In this document: positions 17,198-24,307 of the stretch, in pieces
Layout of the letters: each line of letters starts with the position of its first letter
Numbering within the stretch: the stretch's first letter is position 1
Translations under genes and position numbers: made by a program
Notes under the pieces: model-generated
Told to the model about the DNA's origin: nothing
What the model saw: the letters and a program-made list of their open reading frames with translations, nothing else
Databases searched by the model: none
Source of the DNA: Oscillospiraceae bacterium
Lineage (GTDB): Bacteria > Bacillota > Clostridia > Oscillospirales > Oscillospiraceae
DNA length: 64,000 bases
Assembly: GCA_902765025.1 (NCBI GenBank)
Contig: CACWYC010000012.1
Coordinates: forward strand, 23,648 to 87,647
Direction of reading: 5' to 3'

Positions 17198-17226
17198 ACT
17201 TTAGCGCTTTTAGCTGCTAAAGTCAA
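17198..17226 (-). promoter_or_regulatory. Promoter and operator of the ABC importer leader
   Basis: On the minus strand TTGACT (17221-17226), 17-base spacer, TAAAGT (17198-17203). ACTTTAGC (17198-17205) and GCTAAAGT (17216-17223) form an inverted repeat that covers both elements, with a further half site between them. The arms match the yerC promoter palindrome in 7 of 8 positions. Confidence 0.7.
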
Positions 17227-17302
17227 TGACGGAATAACACAAATGTGTCCAATAAAGCCATGGCGATTTTGTGTAATATGACAACAGCTGCGCCATTGCG
17301 GC

Positions 17303-17337
17303 AAAAAAATATCCGCCCCGGCGGGGCGGATATTTTG
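17303..17337 (-). terminator. Terminator after the Cys-repeat gene
   Basis: ATATCCGCC and GGCGGATAT pair around CCCGGG-type loop bases, followed on the minus strand by a seven-T run (plus 17303-17309). Confidence 0.85.
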
Positions 17338-17348
17338 ATGATGCATAA

Positions 17349-18631
17349 TCAGTCGTCCTTCTCGGTGCCGCACTGGGAGCAGGTGCAGCGGCCCATGTCG
17401 TCGGTGACCCAGGTGTGCTCCAGGGCGGGGATGCGGCCGTAGCCCAGCTCCTCACCGCAGACCTTGCAGACCATGCGGCCGATGCCGGCGCTCTGGCAGG
17501 TGGGGGCCTTCATCACCACAGCGGGGATGGGGGTGTGGGTGCCGGTGGGCTTGGTCTCGGAGGCCACATAGCTGTCGCCGCAGCGGGAGCAGGTGTAGGT
17601 GGTGAAGCCGCCCTTGATGCAGGTGGGTTCGGTGACCTCGGCTACATAGTCATGGCCCAGGGCGGGGTCGATGTCGCCCAGGTTGTCCTCAATGATGGGC
17701 TCGCCGCAGACGGCGCAGCGGGTGATGTACTTGCCGGACTCGGTGCAGGTGGGGGCCACATACTCGCTGTCGCCGGCGGTATGGCCCATGGCGGGAATCT
17801 CCTCGGTGTAGCTGTCGCCGCAGCGGACGCAGGTGTAGGTGACCACACCAGACTCGGTGCAGGTGGCGTCCTTGGTGCCAGTGCTGGCATACTCATGGCC
17901 CAAAGCGGGATCCATATCCTTCAGGTCGTCCTGACGGATGATCTCACCGCATATGGAGCAGCACACCACGTACTTGCCGGACTCGGTGCAGGTGGCGGCG
18001 ATATACTTGCTCTCGCCCTCGGTGTGGCCCGTGGCGGGAATGGTCTCGGTGTAGCTGTCGCCGCAGCGGGAGCAGGTAAAGGTGACCACGCCTGGCTCGG
18101 TGCAGGTGGCGGCCACGGTGATCTCGCTGGTATACTCGTGGCCCAGAGGCTCACCCACGCTGACCAGCTCGCCGTTCAGCGCACCGCACATGGCACACAC
18201 GCTGCCCACCCGGACAGGCTCGGTGCAGGTGGCGTCGGACACCATGGTGTCGGGGACCCAGGTGTGTACACCGGTGGCGGGGATGGTCTCAATGACCTCC
18301 TGGCCGCAGACGGAGCAGTTATAGGTCTCACAGCCGGACTCCACGCAGGTGGGCTCCACGGTGACGATGCCGCTCTCGGGCCGGACATGGCTGGCGGGAA
18401 TGGTGGCATAGCGATAGGCACCGCACTCGGAGCAGGTGCACTTCTTCACGCCGGTGGTGGTGCAGGTGGCGGGCTTGATGACCAGATCGATGTAGCTGTG
18501 CTCATGGACACCGGAAGGCTTCTGCGCACTTTTTCGGCAGGATCGGCACCGGCAGGGGGCAGGGTGAACATCTCGGCCTGCTCCGGCTTGCGGATGCCCA
18601 GGGCAGCAAGAAAGCGATCAAAGAAACTCAT
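17349..18631 (-). pseudogene. Cys-repeat protein interrupted by a one-base frameshift
   Basis: ATG at 18631 (GGAGG upstream) starts MSFFDRFLAALGIRKPEQ and leads into DPAEK, where a run of five A (plus 18530-18534) would need a sixth A to continue as SAQKPSGVHEHSYIDL and then the long repeat region. The repeat region has about nine units of 35-45 residues, each with a CxxCG-like knuckle (CSECG, CSVCG, CAMCG, CSRCG, CSICG, CVRCG, CAVCG, CSRCG, CKVCG) followed by IPATGHT-like and TCTESG motifs; it ends with CSQCG. No signal peptide or membrane segment is visible. Function unknown; each unit could bind zinc. The break may be a true mutation, slippage-based phase variation or a sequence error; an internal start at 18449 (MKKCTC) could still make the repeat part. 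Confidence 0.7.
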
Positions 18632-18786
18632 GTTCATTCCTCCGTTACTGATTAGGATACCGCTCTCCCCTCCCCCGACGCCACACAAAAGACGTCAGGC
18701 GGGGGCAGATACGAAACGTCGGCATTTGTCAGACCCGGCCTACAAGGGCGCATAAATCCGGAAAAAGCCTACTATATTTCCTCATA

Positions 18787-18816
18787 ATTCTACGCCTACA
18801 CGGCCGATTTTGTCAA
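18787..18816 (-). promoter_or_regulatory. Promoter of the Cys-repeat gene
   Basis: On the minus strand TTGACA (18811-18816), 18-base spacer, TAGAAT (18787-18792). It leaves a 5' leader of about 150 bases that contains a GC-rich hairpin (CCCCCGACG ... CGTCAGGCGGGGG). Apart from these and the next hairpin, nothing else is seen in 18,632-18,943. Confidence 0.6.
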
Positions 18817-18876
18817 GGACAAATTCTCCCAGATTGTCAGCAGGGGAAAACGGTGCACTTATCGCCCAAACCCGGA

Positions 18877-18922
18877 AAAATCGAGCGTTTCTCACAGCAT
18901 TTTGTGAGAAACGCTCGATTTT
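18877..18922. terminator. Long perfect inverted repeat, likely terminator after glutathione peroxidase
   Basis: Two perfect 19-base arms (AAAATCGAGCGTTTCTCAC and its complement) around an 8-base loop. A-rich bases on the left give a T-run on the minus strand, so it can end the peroxidase transcript. Confidence 0.7.
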
Positions 18923-18943
18923 CATGCCAGATATTGGGGTGGA

Positions 18944-19486
18944 TTACAGCAGGCCCTCCACGCAGGCGCGGACCTTGGCCATGTCGGCGGTGGGCTCGAA
19001 GCGCGCCACCACGTTGCCCTCCCGGTCCACCACGAACTTGGTGAAGTTCCACTTGATGTCGGGATTGTTCTTGTAATCCTTGTCGAGCTTCTTCAGCATC
19101 ACGCCCATGGCCAGGGCAGCAGGGCCCTTGCCGAAGCCCTCAAAGCCCTTCTGGCTCTTGAGGTAGGTGAACAGGGGCAGGGCGTTTTCGCCGTTGACGT
19201 CGGACTTCTTCATCTGGGGGAACTGGGTGTTGTACTTCAGGGCGCAGAACTGGTGGATCTCCTCGTCGGTGCCGGGGGTCTGGCCGGCAAACTGATTGCA
19301 GGGCACGTCGATGACCTCAAAGCCCCGGTCGTGCAGGTCCTCATACATCTTCTCGATGGGCTCATAGTGGGGGGTGAAGCCGCAGCCGGTGGCGGTGTTG
19401 ACGATCAGCAGCACCTTGCCCCGGTAGTCCTCCATGGAGATCTCCCCACCGTTGGGGGTGGGCAGCTTGTAGTCGTAAATGCTCAT
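18944..19486 (-). CDS. Glutathione peroxidase family thiol peroxidase (Cys type)
   Basis: 180 residues. The active-site segment is NTATGCGFTPHY with Cys35 where animal enzymes have selenocysteine; VPCNQFAGQTPG and WNFTKFVVDREG are the two other family signatures containing the Gln and Trp partners. It reduces peroxides in the cytoplasm, in bacteria usually with thioredoxin. ATG at 19486 has GGAGG upstream. It lies downstream of a membrane zinc-ribbon gene on the same strand (62-base gap). Confidence 0.92.
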   Translation of the reverse strand: MSIYDYKLPTPNGGEISMEDYRGKVLLIVNTATGCGFTPHYEPIEKMYEDLHDRGFEVIDVPCNQFAGQTPGTDEEIHQFCALKYNTQFPQMKKSDVNGENALPLFTYLKSQKGFEGFGKGPAALAMGVMLKKLDKDYKNNPDIKWNFTKFVVDREGNVVARFEPTADMAKVRACVEGLL

Positions 19487-19548
19487 GGAAATCGCCTCCA
19501 TTTTTTCATTTGTGTATCTATTGTACCCAAAAGGGCGGAAAAACACTG

Positions 19549-19962
19549 TCAGCTTTTGCCGTGAATCTCCCCGCCGCACTTGGGGCAGGTGATGATGATT
19601 TTGCCCTTGCCCCGGGGCACCCGGCACACGGTACGGCAGTTGGGGCAGGAGAAATACTTGTGCTCCTTGTCCCTGGCCCGGCCCAGCTTGTCCCGCACGG
19701 GCTGCCAGAGGTGGGTGAGAAACCACTCGTTCTCCCTCCGGCGGGCGTAGAGATTCTTGGAAAAGAGGCGGAACACCTCCCACAGCAGCAGCGCCGAGGA
19801 CGCCAGGGAGATGACGCCGTGGATGACGCCGCCACGGACAAACCAGTTGACCGCTTCCAGCAGAATGGCCGTCCAAAGGAGGCCCAGGCCCAGGTGATCC
19901 GCACCGTTGCGGCCGTACATAAAGCGGGAGATGCCGTTTTTCAAGCGTTGGAGAAAAGTCAT
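19549..19962 (-). CDS. Small membrane protein with C-terminal zinc ribbon
   Basis: 137 residues. Two hydrophobic segments at about residues 24-40 and 45-62, then a basic cytoplasmic stretch and a CPNCRTVCRVPRGKGKI-type zinc ribbon closing with CPKCGG (two CxxC pairs). The start at 19962 has only a weak site (GAGG 11 bases upstream). No known function. It may be co-transcribed with the peroxidase. Confidence 0.7.
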   Translation of the reverse strand: MTFLQRLKNGISRFMYGRNGADHLGLGLLWTAILLEAVNWFVRGGVIHGVISLASSALLLWEVFRLFSKNLYARRRENEWFLTHLWQPVRDKLGRARDKEHKYFSCPNCRTVCRVPRGKGKIIITCPKCGGEIHGKS

Positions 19963-20114
19963 AGCAAAAACGCCTCTGTTCTCTGATACTGTCTGCATTG
20001 TAGTGTACTTTCCGCCAAAAAGAAAGGGGGGCGGCGCAAAATTCACAAAATGGTAAAAAATAATGGTGTCCCCGCCCGGTATGTCTTTTTTACGCCGCAA
20101 AGGGACGGCGGCTC

Positions 20115-20143
20115 TTTACGCCGGGACATAAATATGGTATATT
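20115..20143 (+). promoter_or_regulatory. Promoter of the rpe leader
   Basis: TTTACG (20115-20120), 17-base spacer, TATATT (20138-20143) with an extended TGG. Transcription would begin near 20,150, giving a leader of about 190 bases before rpe. Confidence 0.65.
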
Positions 20144-20165
20144 GCTATATTAGAGTGAAAACGGA

Positions 20166-20314
20166 TTGCGTCCCGCCGGGAGAAACGCCACAGTGAGGGC
20201 CGGCAGGTCTGCCCCACCGGCCCCCTATCTCAAAAGCGGACGCCCCACAGCGGGCGGAGCGGGCAGCCGTGGCCTTCGGGCGCCGCTTGCCCCATTCTAT
20301 GAGGCGGGACGCCG
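20166..20314 (+). ncRNA. Candidate structured leader RNA upstream of rpe
   Basis: GCGTCCCGCC (20168-20177) pairs perfectly with GGCGGGACGC (20303-20312) and encloses two further helices: GGGCCGG with CCGGCCC (about 20197-20222) and a branched hairpin around CGTGGCCTTCGGGCG. A short CCGC/GCGG hairpin follows just before the rpe ribosome binding site. It has no long ORF and does not match a riboswitch class I can recognise. It may be a regulatory leader or a small RNA sharing the promoter. Confidence 0.5.
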
Positions 20315-20339
20315 CGCCGTGCGGAGAAAGGAAAACGCC

Positions 20340-20987
20340 ATGATCAAGATCGCACCCTCCATTTTAAGCGCCGATTTTGCCAATCTGGAGCGGGATATCC
20401 GGCGCATCCACACCGCCGACTACGTCCACGTGGACGTGATGGACGGCCAGTTCGTGCCCAATATCACCATCGGCGTGCCGGTGGTGAAGTGCATCCGCCC
20501 CACCACCGACCTACCCCTGGACGTGCATCTGATGATTGACCGGCCGGTGCGGTATGTGGAACAGTTCTGCGAGGCCGGGGCCGACATCGTCACCTGCCAC
20601 GTGGAGGCGGACACGGAGGAGAACATTTCAGCCGCCCTCCGGGCCATCCGTGCCAAGGGAAAGAAGGCCGGCGTGGTGGTGAAGCCCAAGACCCCCGGCA
20701 GCGCCGTGCTGCCCTTTATCGACCTGTGCGACATGATTCTGGTGATGACGGTGGAGCCGGGCTTCGGCGGGCAGAAGTTCATGGGCGACATGATGCCCAA
20801 GGTGCAGGAGATCCGCCGCTACATCGACGCCCTGCGCCCGGGCTGCGACCTGGAGGTGGACGGCGGCGTGGACACCGACACCGCCCCCCTGTGCATCGCC
20901 GCCGGGGCCAACGTGCTGGTGGCGGGCAGCGCCGTCTATAAGGCGGACGACATCCCCGCCAAAATCCGCGCCCTGCGGGGGCAATAA
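20340..20987 (+). CDS. rpe: Ribulose-phosphate 3-epimerase
   Basis: 215 residues, the usual length. Family motifs are all visible: APSILSADFANL at the start, HVDVMDGQFVPNITIG (metal-binding His and catalytic Asp), LDVHLMI, MTVEPGFGGQKF and LEVDGGVD. It interconverts ribulose 5-phosphate and xylulose 5-phosphate in the pentose phosphate pathway. ATG at 20340 is preceded by GGAGAAAGGA. It is followed 21 bases later by recR on the same strand. Confidence 0.96.
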   Translation: MIKIAPSILSADFANLERDIRRIHTADYVHVDVMDGQFVPNITIGVPVVKCIRPTTDLPLDVHLMIDRPVRYVEQFCEAGADIVTCHVEADTEENISAALRAIRAKGKKAGVVVKPKTPGSAVLPFIDLCDMILVMTVEPGFGGQKFMGDMMPKVQEIRRYIDALRPGCDLEVDGGVDTDTAPLCIAAGANVLVAGSAVYKADDIPAKIRALRGQ

Positions 20988-21008
20988 GCAAAAGAGAGGA
21001 TTAACGGT

Positions 21009-21608
21009 ATGGAATACTTTCCCGCGCCGCTGGAAAAGCTGACGGAGCAGTTTGCCCGGCTGCCGGGCATCGGCGGCAAAACCGCCCAGCGCCTGGCCTT
21101 TTACGTGCTGCGCCTGCCCCAGGAGGAGGCCCAGGAGTTCGCCGACGCCATCATGGACGCCAAGCGCTCCGTCACCCTCTGCCCCGTGTGCCGCAACCTG
21201 TCCGCCGGCGGACTGTGCCCCATCTGCGCCGCCCCCAAGCGGGACGGCTCCGTCATCTGCGTGGTGGCGGACCCACGGGACGTGGCGGCCATGGAGCGAG
21301 CCCGGGAGTACCACGGCCATTACCACGTGCTCCACGGCGTACTGAGCCCCATGAACCACGTGGGGCCTGACGATTTGCAGATTAAGCCCCTGTTGGACCG
21401 GGTGGCCAAGGGCGGCGTGGAGGAGGTCATTATGGCCACCAACCCCGACACCGAGGGGGAGGCCACGGCGCTGTATATCGCCCGGCTTTTGAAGCCCTTC
21501 GGCGTAAAGGTGACCCGCCTTGCCTACGGCATCCCCGTGGGCGGCCATCTGGAGTTTGCCGACGACGCCACGCTGATGCGGGCGCTGGAAGGGCGGCAGG
21601 AGCTGTGA
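21009..21608 (+). CDS. recR: Recombination mediator RecR
   Basis: 199 residues, full length. N-terminal helix-hairpin-helix (LPGIGGKTAQRLAFYVL), four-Cys zinc finger (CPVCRNLSAGGLCPIC, residues 58-73), a Toprim domain (VVADPRDVAAMER, ATNPDTEGEATA) and the C-terminal Walker-like LAYGIPVGGHLEFAD. It works with RecO and RecF to load RecA at gapped DNA. GAGAGGA lies upstream of the ATG. The following apbE start overlaps its stop by 4 bases. Confidence 0.96.
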   Translation: MEYFPAPLEKLTEQFARLPGIGGKTAQRLAFYVLRLPQEEAQEFADAIMDAKRSVTLCPVCRNLSAGGLCPICAAPKRDGSVICVVADPRDVAAMERAREYHGHYHVLHGVLSPMNHVGPDDLQIKPLLDRVAKGGVEEVIMATNPDTEGEATALYIARLLKPFGVKVTRLAYGIPVGGHLEFADDATLMRALEGRQEL

Positions 21609-22618
21609 AACGGCTTTGCTGCCTGGCGCTGACACTGGTGCTGGCCCTGGCCCTCACCGGCTGCGGCGAGCCCGCCCAGGCCGGCTTTTTCGCCATGGAC
21701 ACCTACATGACCGTCACCGCCTACGGCCCCGGCGCCCAGGACGCGGTGACCGCCTGCGGCATCCACATCAACGCGCTGGAGCGGGACATCTCCCGCACAA
21801 TCAGCGGCAGCGACGTGGACGTGCTGAATACCGCCCACGCCGCAGACCTCGCCCCGGACACCGACATCCTGCTGGCCCTGGCCCAGGAGTACAGCGCCGT
21901 CACCGGCGGCGCCTTTGATATCACCGTGGCCCCGCTGGTATCGCTGTGGAACGTAACCGGCGACACGCCCCATGTGGCAAGCGAGGCGGAAATCGCCGCC
22001 CTGCTGCCATTCGTGGGCAGCCACCACCTCCACCTTGACCGGGAGAACTGCCGGGCCACGTTGGACGAGGGCTGCGCCATTGACTTGGGCGGCATCGGAA
22101 AGGGCTACGCCAGCGATCTGGTGAAGCATATCCTCACCGATAACGGCGTCAAGCGGGCCACCGCCGCCCTGGGCGGCAACGTGATGGTGATGGGCGGCAA
22201 GGGGCGGAACTCCCCCTGGACCGTGGGCATTCAGGACCCCGCGGACGCGGCAGGCTACGCCGCGCTGCTGGATCTCTACGACGGCTTCGTGGTCACCTCC
22301 GGCGGCTATCAGCGGTATTTCGTAGCCGAGGACGGCACCGTTTACCAGCACATCATTGACCCCGCCACCGGGGCCCCCGCCGTGACGGATTTGACCTCCG
22401 TCACCATTGTGGCGGATAGCGGCACTATGGCCGACGCCTTTTCCACGGCGCTGTACGTCATGGGCGAGGCGGAGGCCGTGGCCTTTTGGCGGAGCCATCA
22501 GGCGGACTACCCCTTTGATATGATTCTCATCACCGCCGACGGGCGGCTGCTATACACCCCCGGCCTTTCCCTGGCGGCACCGGAGGGCTGCCCTTACACC
22601 TATCAGAGTATCAAATGA
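21605..22618 (+). CDS. apbE: FAD:protein FMN transferase (lipoprotein)
   Basis: 337 residues starting at GTG that overlaps the recR stop (GTGA). A lipobox LALTGC near residue 20 follows a hydrophobic signal. ApbE motifs are visible: FAMDTYMTVTAYG, DITVAPLVSLWNV, DLGGIGKGYASD, and TSGGYQRYF with HIIDPATG, ending with VADSGTMADAFSTALYVMG, the Mg-binding part. It covalently attaches FMN to Thr in exported flavoproteins such as Rnf or Nqr subunits. No such partner gene is in the window. Confidence 0.93.
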   Translation: MKRLCCLALTLVLALALTGCGEPAQAGFFAMDTYMTVTAYGPGAQDAVTACGIHINALERDISRTISGSDVDVLNTAHAADLAPDTDILLALAQEYSAVTGGAFDITVAPLVSLWNVTGDTPHVASEAEIAALLPFVGSHHLHLDRENCRATLDEGCAIDLGGIGKGYASDLVKHILTDNGVKRATAALGGNVMVMGGKGRNSPWTVGIQDPADAAGYAALLDLYDGFVVTSGGYQRYFVAEDGTVYQHIIDPATGAPAVTDLTSVTIVADSGTMADAFSTALYVMGEAEAVAFWRSHQADYPFDMILITADGRLLYTPGLSLAAPEGCPYTYQSIK

Positions 22619-22641
22619 CAGTACCTTTTGGGGAGGAACGT

Positions 22642-23673
22642 ATGGATAAGAAAGACGAAATCATTTTGCAGCAGCTGGACGTAATCCGCTCCATGACGGA
22701 GAACAACATAAACCGTATGTCCAATGATTTCTGGGGCGCGCCCAAGGCCCAGCAGGGCGCCGTGCCCAAAAAGGACCAGCCCCCCACCGCCGACGGCACC
22801 CCCGGCAGCGGCGACACCGCCAAGGAGGAGCCGGCCCAGCCCAAGGAGAAGATTGAGGACATTCTGGCGGAGCTGGGCGGCTACATCGGCCTGGAGGTGG
22901 TGAAGGAGGAGGTACATAACCTCATCAACATGGTGCAGGTGTACAAGCTGCGGCGGGAACACGACCTGCCCACCACCGATATGTCCCTCCACATGGTGTT
23001 CACCGGCAACCCCGGCACCGGCAAGACCACCGTGGCCCGGATTATGGCCCGCATCTACCACTCTCTGGACATCCTCTCCAAGGGCCAGCTGGTGGAGGTG
23101 GACCGCAGCGGCCTGGTGGCGGGCTACGTGGGCCAGACCGCCATCAAGACGGCCAAGGTCATCGAGAAGGCCATGGGCGGCGTGCTGTTCATCGACGAGG
23201 CCTACGCCCTCAACGGCCGCAGCGAGAACGACTTCGGCCAGGAGGCCATCGACACCATTTTAAAGGCCATGGAGGACCACCGGGACGACCTGGTGGTGAT
23301 CGTGGCGGGGTACACGGAGTTGATGGATCGGTTTATCCACTCCAACCCCGGCCTGGAGAGCCGCTTCAACCGCTTCCTGGAGTTTGAGGACTACACCACC
23401 GACGAGCTGGTGGCCATCTTCCGGATGCAGTGCAAAAAGGGCTGCTACACCCTGGACGAGGGCGTGGAAGACCTGGTGCGGGACTACATCGCCGAGGAAA
23501 ACGCCGACAGCGACAGCTTCGGCAACGCCCGGGGCGTCCGCAACATCTTCGAGCATATTTTAGTGGCCCAGAATAACCGCCTGGCCGCCATGGAAAAGGT
23601 GACGAAAGAGGATCTGATGAAAATCACCGAGGAGGATATTCTCCACGCCAGGGGGAAGATTGACGAGGAATAA
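22642..23673 (+). CDS. AAA+ ATPase, CbbX/SpoVK-like
   Basis: 343 residues. An N-terminal helical part with a Pro/Ala-rich linker (about 35-75) precedes one AAA+ domain: Walker A GNPGTGKTTVAR, a pore-loop region, Walker B GGVLFIDEAYAL, and arginine-finger area NPGLESRFNRFLEF. Related proteins are SpoVK and the Rubisco activase CbbX. ATG at 22642 follows GGGGAGG by five bases; an upstream ATG overlapping the apbE stop lacks a site. A terminator follows at 23,693. Confidence 0.88.
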   Translation: MDKKDEIILQQLDVIRSMTENNINRMSNDFWGAPKAQQGAVPKKDQPPTADGTPGSGDTAKEEPAQPKEKIEDILAELGGYIGLEVVKEEVHNLINMVQVYKLRREHDLPTTDMSLHMVFTGNPGTGKTTVARIMARIYHSLDILSKGQLVEVDRSGLVAGYVGQTAIKTAKVIEKAMGGVLFIDEAYALNGRSENDFGQEAIDTILKAMEDHRDDLVVIVAGYTELMDRFIHSNPGLESRFNRFLEFEDYTTDELVAIFRMQCKKGCYTLDEGVEDLVRDYIAEENADSDSFGNARGVRNIFEHILVAQNNRLAAMEKVTKEDLMKITEEDILHARGKIDEE

Positions 23674-23692
23674 TTCTCATTTTACGCATGAA

Positions 23693-23718
23693 AAGACCGC
23701 CTTTCGGCGGTCTTTTTG
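23693..23718. terminator. Bidirectional terminator after the AAA+ gene
   Basis: AAAGACCGCC and GGCGGTCTTT pair around TTTC, with T-run on the right and A-run on the left, between convergent genes. Confidence 0.85.
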
Positions 23719-23734
23719 CTATAAATGGGAATGA

Positions 23735-24307
23735 TTACTCCAACTCGTCCAGCGTCAGGGAGAACGACGGCAGGCAGTGTTCCATGAACCAGTCCAGCTC
23801 CGGCATGCGGTACTCCTGCAGGGCGGACAGGGTCTGCAGGGCGGCCTTGCGGAACTCGGTGTTGCCCGCTTTCAGCTCCTCCAGACACTTGATGTGGGCC
23901 GACAGCTTATCGGCGGCCTTTACCAGCCGCTCCACCTCATGGGGCGGCGTCAGCGCGGCGGCGTAGTCGCCCTGCAGCTCGGCGGGCAGCATGTGCAGCA
24001 GCTTTTCCCCGGCGATGGCCTCCACCTGCTTGTAGCTGTCCCGGATGGCGGGATTGTAATATTTAATAGGTGTGGGCATGTCGCCGGTGAGAATCTCGGT
24101 GGCGTCGTGGTAGAGGGCCGCCACCGCCACCTGGCCTGCGTCAATGCTGCCGCCGAAATAGCGGTTGCCGATGAGGGCCAGGGCGTGGGCCAGCACCGCC
24201 ACCTGGTGGCTGTGCTCCTGGATATTCTCCGTGTAGCTGTTGCGCATCAAGGCCCAGCGGTTAATAAACCGCATCCGGGCGATGTAGGCAAAGAAATGGT
24301 GCTTCAT
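23735..24307 (-). CDS. yfbR: HD-domain 5'-deoxynucleotidase, YfbR family
   Basis: 190 residues. The HD phosphohydrolase motifs are visible: EHSHQVAVLAHAL (first His), LYHDATEILTGDMPTPIKY (HD pair and the YfbR-specific continuation) and a later Asp in a helix KAADKLSAHIKCLEE. The enzyme removes phosphate from deoxynucleoside monophosphates. Its ATG overlaps the mtaB stop by 4 bases, so it is coupled as the second gene of an mtaB-yfbR operon. Confidence 0.9.
   Translation of the reverse strand: MKHHFFAYIARMRFINRWALMRNSYTENIQEHSHQVAVLAHALALIGNRYFGGSIDAGQVAVAALYHDATEILTGDMPTPIKYYNPAIRDSYKQVEAIAGEKLLHMLPAELQGDYAAALTPPHEVERLVKAADKLSAHIKCLEELKAGNTEFRKAALQTLSALQEYRMPELDWFMEHCLPSFSLTLDELE

Noticed and set aside
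18520..18540. Programmed frameshift in the Cys-repeat gene
   Set aside because: The A-run does not form a standard slippery heptamer in the right phase and no pseudoknot is evident; mutation or slippage is simpler.
18944..19486. Selenocysteine glutathione peroxidase
   Set aside because: The active-site codon is a Cys codon and there is no in-frame TGA.
20166..20330. Possible T-box or cobalamin riboswitch before rpe
   Set aside because: GGCGGGACGCCGCG only loosely resembles a T-box sequence, there is no specifier domain or following terminator, and the leader is too short; cobalamin core motifs are not present.
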